Shown piece after piece: positions 59,922 to 64,000 of a DNA stretch of 64,000 bases; the first letter of the stretch is position 1, and every line of letters begins with the position of its first letter. Source of the stretch: Bergeyella sp. (GTDB lineage Bacteria; Bacteroidota; Bacteroidia; Flavobacteriales; Weeksellaceae); assembly GCA_030263285.1 (NCBI GenBank), contig SZYB01000001.1:124001-188000 (forward strand), given 5' to 3'. Both the position numbers and the translations under genes were made by a program. The notes under the pieces were generated by a model. That model was not told the origin of the DNA. It did no database searches and was given only the letters and a program-made list of their open reading frames with translations.

Positions 59922-61028
59922 TTAATTGTCCATAGGAAATGTTAATAACAGATCCCGATAGTATTCATATTGTTTTTTTCTTAGCGCGATCTCCCGGGGT
60001 AGCCCCTCACTAAGGGAGGTGGTTAGGGCATCGAATTTGTCTAAGATACGAACAATCTCTTTTTGTACCTCAAGTGGGGGAATAGGAATAGGTATTTTTA
60101 CCATTTGGTTGCTCATTAGCTTGGGGTTTCCCATACCCGAATAAACATGTTTTTTAGCTTCAATTGAAAGCCAGTAGTATAAAAATTTATAATTCAATTC
60201 TTCATTATTATTTATTGTAATAAGACCACAAACATTTGTAATTGAAAATTTTTCATTTCGGTAAAAGACAGTACCTGCATTTGCTCCGTCTGTTGTCCAA
60301 GAAACGTACTCTCCTGAAAAATCAAAAGAGGTAATTTTTCCAATTTCCCCATTTTTTTCCGTTTGTGAGCTATACACAGGGTATTTGCCAATATTTTCAG
60401 AAAGATATGTTTTAGACATTACTCGACCTCGTTTTAGTTCCGCCACTTCTCCCAACCTCTTCCATTCCACTGTCCCGTCTTCAAAACTGAGCAACTTCTC
60501 CCGATAGTAATAATATTGTTTTTTACGAGTTGTAAGTTCAGTTGTAAGTTCAGTTGTAAGTTCAATAAAAACATCTAAGATACGAACAATTTCTTTTTGT
60601 ACCTCAAGTGGGGGAAGGGGGATAGGATATTTTTCAAGCATTGGTTTTCTAATAGATGTGGCGGTTGCTCCAACACTTTTTGATAGTATATATTGTTTAA
60701 AATTAGCACACATTAAATAGTACAAGAATTTTGTATTTAAATCATTTGTATAAATCTTAATTCTATAAGCACGCTGGTGTAATGCATATTTCCCCTGGAT
60801 GTAATGGAAAATATCGCCAATTCCGCCCTCCCCAGGTATTACAATAGCAGTTTCATCAAATTGAAAAGTATTTGTTTTCAAAATATTTTTTGATCTAACA
60901 TAAAAAGGGTACATCCCATTTTCTGATTCATCCTTTTTATTAGAATTTCCGGTTCCTATTTCCGCCACTTCCCCCAACTTCTTCCATTCTATCTCAACGC
61001 CTTCCCATAATTTCTCTAGATTCCTCAT
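59922..61028 (-). CDS. hsdS: type I restriction enzyme, S (specificity) subunit
   Basis: 368 residues with two target-recognition domains, each ending in a conserved helix ([18 protein letters not shown] and [18 protein letters not shown]), which set the two halves of the recognition sequence. The first spacer helix contains TTEL three times (60529-60564), a tandem repeat. The second domain starts with [15 protein letters not shown], mirroring [17 protein letters not shown] of the first. Start overlaps the hsdM stop by 4 bases; the PrrC-like gene starts 9 bases after its stop. Confidence 0.94.
   Translation of the reverse strand: MRNLEKLWEGVEIEWKKLGEVAEIGTGNSNKKDESENGMYPFYVRSKNILKTNTFQFDETAIVIPGEGGIGDIFHYIQGKYALHQRAYRIKIYTNDLNTKFLYYLMCANFKQYILSKSVGATATSIRKPMLEKYPIPLPPLEVQKEIVRILDVFIELTTELTTELTTRKKQYYYYREKLLSFEDGTVEWKRLGEVAELKRGRVMSKTYLSENIGKYPVYSSQTEKNGEIGKITSFDFSGEYVSWTTDGANAGTVFYRNEKFSITNVCGLITINNNEELNYKFLYYWLSIEAKKHVYSGMGNPKLMSNQMVKIPIPIPPLEVQKEIVRILDKFDALTTSLSEGLPREIALRKKQYEYYRDLLLTFPMDN
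60529..60564. repeat. three perfect 12-bp repeats inside hsdS
   Basis: GTTGTAAGTTCA three times without a mismatch (coding strand TGAACTTACAAC), giving [12 protein letters not shown] between the first target-recognition domain and the spacer helix. In EcoR124I-type enzymes the number of a comparable TAEL repeat sets the spacing between the two recognition half-sites. Confidence 0.9.
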
Positions 61029-62569
61029 GCCCCAATCTCCTTTATTATCGTATCAATATCGGCACGCAGTTTGTCTATCTTTTTCACGGTTTCTGATATT
61101 TCTGTATTCAGCTCAGTGATGTTGATGACCTCCCTGTTATCTTTCGCTTCCACATAAGAGCTAACGGAAAGGTTATACTCATTTTCGGCAATCCGTTGGT
61201 TGTCCACAGAGGTTGCCAGGTGCGCCACCTCCTCTTTGGCGTCAAATAGCTCCATAATCCTCTCAATGTGTTGGTCTTCGAGCACATTGTTATTGGTGAC
61301 TTTTTTGAAGAAATCTTCCCCGCTTGCATTGATAAACTGCGTTTTGGTATCCGTCTTATGTTTGGAAAGCACCAGAATATTAACGGCGATAGAAGTCCCG
61401 TAGAATAAGTTGGGCGCCAAAGAAATGACCGTCTCCACAAAGTTATTTTCGATGAGGTACTTTCGGATCTTCTGCTCTGCTCCTCCGCGGTAAAAGATGC
61501 CGGGAAAACAGACGATGGCGGCTCGGCCTCTACCGGAAAGATAACTCAGTGCATGCAGTACAAAGGCAAAATCTGCTTTTGATTTAGGGGCAAGAACACC
61601 GGCAGGTGCAAAACGGTCATCGTTGATCAGTGTAGGATCATCGGCACCGATCCAGTTGACCGAATAGGGCGGATTGGAAACAATGGCATCAAAAGGTTTC
61701 TCATCGCCAAAGCGGGGGCTTATCAGGGTATCTCCCAGTGCAATATTAAAGTGGTTGTAGTTGATGTTGTGCAAAAACATGTTCATCCGCGCAAGGTTAT
61801 AGTTGGTATGGTTGATTTCCTGACCAAAGAACCCTTCTTCGATTATATGATGCTCAAAGTGTTTTTTGGCTTGAAGAAGCAAAGAGCCCGAACCTGCCGC
61901 AGGGTCATAGATTTTATTTACCGTCGTTTGCCCATGTAGGGCAAGCCGTGCGATAAGCTTGGAGACATGCTGAGGCGTAAAAAACTCCCCGCCCGACTTT
62001 CCTGCATTGGCGGCATATTTGGAGATAAGAAATTCATACGCATCGCCAAAAAGGTCAATTTGGCTGTCCTCAAAACTTCCAAAGTTCAGTTCTTCCACTC
62101 CTTTCAATACCGCTGCCAAACGACGGTTTTTGTGTTCTACCGTATTGCCCAGCCGGGAGCTGGTGGTGTCAAAATCGGCAAATAATCCCTTTATGTCTCC
62201 TTCAGACGGATAGCCGTTTGCCGAACTTTCGATGTCGTCAAAAATCGCTTTTAACTTGGTGTTGAGATTGGGGTTATGATGGGCAGTTTTGGCGATATTA
62301 ACAAAAAGTTGATTTGGATAAATAAAATATCCTTTTGCCTTGACCGTATCGTCTTTGATTTCCGAGGTGATATTTTCATCGGGGAAGGTTTCGTAGTCTA
62401 CGCGGTTCCCCCCACCCATATAATTAGCGAAATTTTCGCTAATGAAACGATAGAAAAGGGTACCCAATACAAACTGTTTAAAATCCCATCCGTCCACAGA
62501 CCCACGCACTTCGTTGGCTATTTTCCATATTTTATTTTGTAATTCCTCCCTTTGATTGATGCTTGTCAT
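61025..62569 (-). CDS. hsdM: type I restriction enzyme, M (methyltransferase) subunit
   Basis: About 514 residues, N6-adenine methyltransferase that protects host DNA and forms the core with HsdS. N-terminal helical domain ([22 protein letters not shown]), then [17 protein letters not shown] motif [10 protein letters not shown] and catalytic NPPY ([10 protein letters not shown]). The start [10 protein letters not shown] (62567-62569) fits the family; the frame is open 24 codons upstream. First gene of hsdM-hsdS-prrC-hsdR. Confidence 0.95.
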   Translation of the reverse strand: MTSINQREELQNKIWKIANEVRGSVDGWDFKQFVLGTLFYRFISENFANYMGGGNRVDYETFPDENITSEIKDDTVKAKGYFIYPNQLFVNIAKTAHHNPNLNTKLKAIFDDIESSANGYPSEGDIKGLFADFDTTSSRLGNTVEHKNRRLAAVLKGVEELNFGSFEDSQIDLFGDAYEFLISKYAANAGKSGGEFFTPQHVSKLIARLALHGQTTVNKIYDPAAGSGSLLLQAKKHFEHHIIEEGFFGQEINHTNYNLARMNMFLHNINYNHFNIALGDTLISPRFGDEKPFDAIVSNPPYSVNWIGADDPTLINDDRFAPAGVLAPKSKADFAFVLHALSYLSGRGRAAIVCFPGIFYRGGAEQKIRKYLIENNFVETVISLAPNLFYGTSIAVNILVLSKHKTDTKTQFINASGEDFFKKVTNNNVLEDQHIERIMELFDAKEEVAHLATSVDNQRIAENEYNLSVSSYVEAKDNREVINITELNTEISETVKKIDKLRADIDTIIKEIGA

Positions 62570-62884
62570 TTTATACTTCTTAAATATTGTGAGTAGGTTA
62601 TATGGCTGTTCTTGGGTAAAAATTTTTTGGCAATCAGCCAAACTTTAAATAAGGCCCAAACCTACGCATTATGCTGACCTTAATCTGTATACTTGATTTT
62701 TTCACGGTTTCTGCTTTTGAAGAATTAGATCAAAATGGCAATTATGCCGAGATGATGCATCCTAATAAATAATAACCTAACTGTTCTTCCTTTGGGATTT
62801 AGAAAAAATAGGAATCATCTTGAAACAAAGTGAAAAACAGGTTTTAAAAAACAGGTTTTTAAAAAAACTAAATAACAAAAAATT
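62570..62884. other. gene-free stretch upstream of hsdM
   Basis: About 310 AT-rich bases that must contain the hsd promoter. A short plus-strand frame (ATG at 62671, FEELDQNGNYAEMMHPNK) is not recognised. A repeated AACAGGTTTT(T)AAAAAA occurs around 62835-62865. Confidence 0.4.
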
Positions 62885-63175
62885 TATTATTAAAAAAAGG
62901 GGGAATATTTTTATTAAAAAAGGTCTTCTAAAAGACCTTTCTGTCAAGTGGGGGGGTACAGCCTCGGCTGATTAGAGGCTTACCTGTGTCTTCCATGACA
63001 GCACAAGTGCAAGAAAAAAAATAAAACTGGAAGAATCTCAACGGCTGCTTACAAAAAAGCCAAGGGATTTAAGCGGTATGCAGCCTACGGTTTTCCGGAG
63101 ATAGCGGAAAGGATATGCTTAATTTTGTTGAGGGAAATTTTGCCGCCCAAGGTGTTCAAGGGGAGGCCAGCCTAG
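62885..63175 (+). pseudogene. second Mu-like prophage relic: small peptide gene and gpG-like fragment
   Basis: Plus-strand homologue of the minus-strand stretch at about 39,690-39,430. It holds the hairpin AAAGGTCTTCTAAAAGACCTTT, the small-peptide frame (KKGLLKDLSVKWGG, later GLPVSSMT) and a gpG-like start whose ATG is now ATA (KLEESQRLLTKK). RYAAYGFPEIAER and MLNFVEGNFAAQGVQGEA match KYAAYGFPERAGN and VLDFIDGNFSAQGWQGNA of the prophage but lie in different frames. Clearly diverged, so it derives from a related phage or an old duplication. Confidence 0.7.
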
Positions 63176-63293
63176 TTTTTGTACTTTGTTTCTGCTCATT
63201 GTGAAGTTTAGGGGGGATAGAACTCTACGAATCAACAACACCTACAAATTGGGCACTATTATTTTAACACACAAGGGTGGACCATGTTGTTTG

Positions 63294-63380
63294 CAGAGAG
63301 GAAGGGATTCGAACCCTCGATACGGTTACCCGTATACTACCTTTCCAGGGTAGCTCCTTCAACCACTCGGACACCTCTCT
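63294..63380 (-). tRNA. tRNA-Ser (anticodon GGA)
   Basis: 87 bases with a long variable arm (TATACGGGTAACCCGTAT). Acceptor stem AGAGAGG/CCTCTCT, anticodon arm CTACC-CTGGAAA-GGTAG with anticodon GGA, T arm GGTTCGAATCC. Discriminator G; CCA not encoded. Its 3' end faces the phage relic and the restriction locus. Confidence 0.95.
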
Positions 63381-63429
63381 TCAAGGACGTTGCAATATTA
63401 CTAATTTTTTGTCACAAAAATAGGCTAAA

Positions 63430-64000
63430 CTACGGACTCTTTTCTCCTTTTAGGTTTTTAGAAAATAGGTCAGAAAAACTTTCTTCCTTATATCTGGGAT
63501 TGTCAAGAAGATGTAAAGTCTTGACAAAAGCACTTTCCAGTGTCATATCCCCGGCACTTATTGCGCCCAGATGATTAAAAAGATTGCTGTTTTCGTATTT
63601 ACCAAAACAGATTTTTCCGGAAATACATTGGCTGAGCACTATGATTTCTATACCCGAGTTTCTTATCTTTTCTAACGAAGTGAGGGTATCTTTTGCACCG
63701 GATAGTGTTCCGGTGCCATATACTTGTAATAAGAGTATTTTTGTATTGGTGAGGACAAGTATATTTTTCAAGTTTTGCAGAGAAACTCCTGGCAATACTC
63801 TCCAGAAAAATACTTTTGTGGAGAGGTGTAGGTCTGCGAAAAAATCTTTTGATGCGGTACGCCAGAGATTTTCTTTGTTGATCTGTAAATTAACCCCGGA
63901 AGATCCCAATAAAGGATAGTTGGGGCTTTTGTAAGCATCAAAGTTTTCTGCAGAGTATTTTAGTGTCCTGTTGGCTCTAAAGAGTTTGTATTCAAAGTAA
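63430..64000 (-). CDS. L-asparaginase (type I), C-terminal part (cut by window edge)
   Basis: Hydrolyses asparagine to aspartate and ammonia. About 190 C-terminal residues are present and the frame is open to the right edge: FRANRTLKYSAENFDAYKSP, PLLGSSGVNL, LLLQVYGTGTL (the small C-terminal domain's GTGN-like loop), IEIIVLSQCISGKI, LGAISAGDMTLESAFVKTLHLL. These match cytoplasmic AnsA-type enzymes. The active-site N-terminal domain lies outside the window. Confidence 0.88.
   Translation of the reverse strand, partial: YFEYKLFRANRTLKYSAENFDAYKSPNYPLLGSSGVNLQINKENLWRTASKDFFADLHLSTKVFFWRVLPGVSLQNLKNILVLTNTKILLLQVYGTGTLSGAKDTLTSLEKIRNSGIEIIVLSQCISGKICFGKYENSNLFNHLGAISAGDMTLESAFVKTLHLLDNPRYKEESFSDLFSKNLKGEKSP

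Noticed and set aside
55602-63293. Restriction operon as a tRNA-Ser-integrated island with attachment repeats
   Set aside because: I looked for a copy of the tRNA 3' end near 55.6 kb and 62.6 kb and found none, and there is no integrase gene.

Overview
The window is a piece of an AT-rich chromosome from a Bacteroidota bacterium, most likely class Flavobacteriia (Riemerella/Bergeyella/Chryseobacterium-like). The evidence is a subtilase with a type IX secretion C-terminal sorting domain, a DnaE carrying its own N-terminal proofreading exonuclease, a CzcA-type RND pump fused to a TolC-like domain, and a MarR-fadN-fadA-fadE fatty-acid operon. The species cannot be fixed from the sequence alone.

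Layout. 1-6.4 kb: 5' part of folE (runs off the left edge), tRNA-Gln, menE, a deoxyhypusine-synthase-like gene, htpG and recA. 6.6-12.6 kb: a beta-oxidation operon on the minus strand (marR, fadN-like, fadA, fadE-like), preceded by a 28-bp perfect palindrome and a 19-bp tandem repeat. 12.6-22 kb: a long gene-free stretch, then housekeeping genes (PaaE-like reductase, SanA-like protein, purE, lipA, ECF sigma factor, esterase, tyrS, ligA). 22.1-31.3 kb: a metal-resistance block (DUF6660-like protein, CzcA-TolC fusion, CzcB, Zn/Cd P-type ATPase, HdeD-like protein). 31.5-37.5 kb: secreted subtilase and a TolC/HlyD/ABC-2 export operon.

37.8-49.0 kb: a decayed Mu-like contractile-tail prophage, visibly richer in G+C than its surroundings. 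Its head-completion genes run leftward and its protease-capsid-lysis-tail genes run rightward from a shared control region with a 17-bp palindrome. Most of its genes carry single-base frameshifts, the capsid gene has an early amber codon, and both ends are truncated by deletions. No transposase or large terminase is seen, so it should not be able to replicate or package itself.

49.1-55.6 kb: dnaE and a Xaa-Pro aminopeptidase. 55.7-62.6 kb: a four-gene type I restriction-modification operon in the order hsdM-hsdS-X-hsdR, where X is an ABC-type ATPase with a candidate Arg-Glu-His triad of the PrrC tRNA anticodon nuclease. This is the gene order of the classic E. coli prr locus, in which the nuclease is a second line of defence fired when a phage disables the restriction enzyme. 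The hsdS spacer has three perfect 12-bp repeats (TTEL), the kind of tract that can change DNA specificity by repeat number. 62.9-63.2 kb: a second, more decayed relic homologous to part of the prophage. The window ends with tRNA-Ser and the 3' part of an asparaginase gene.
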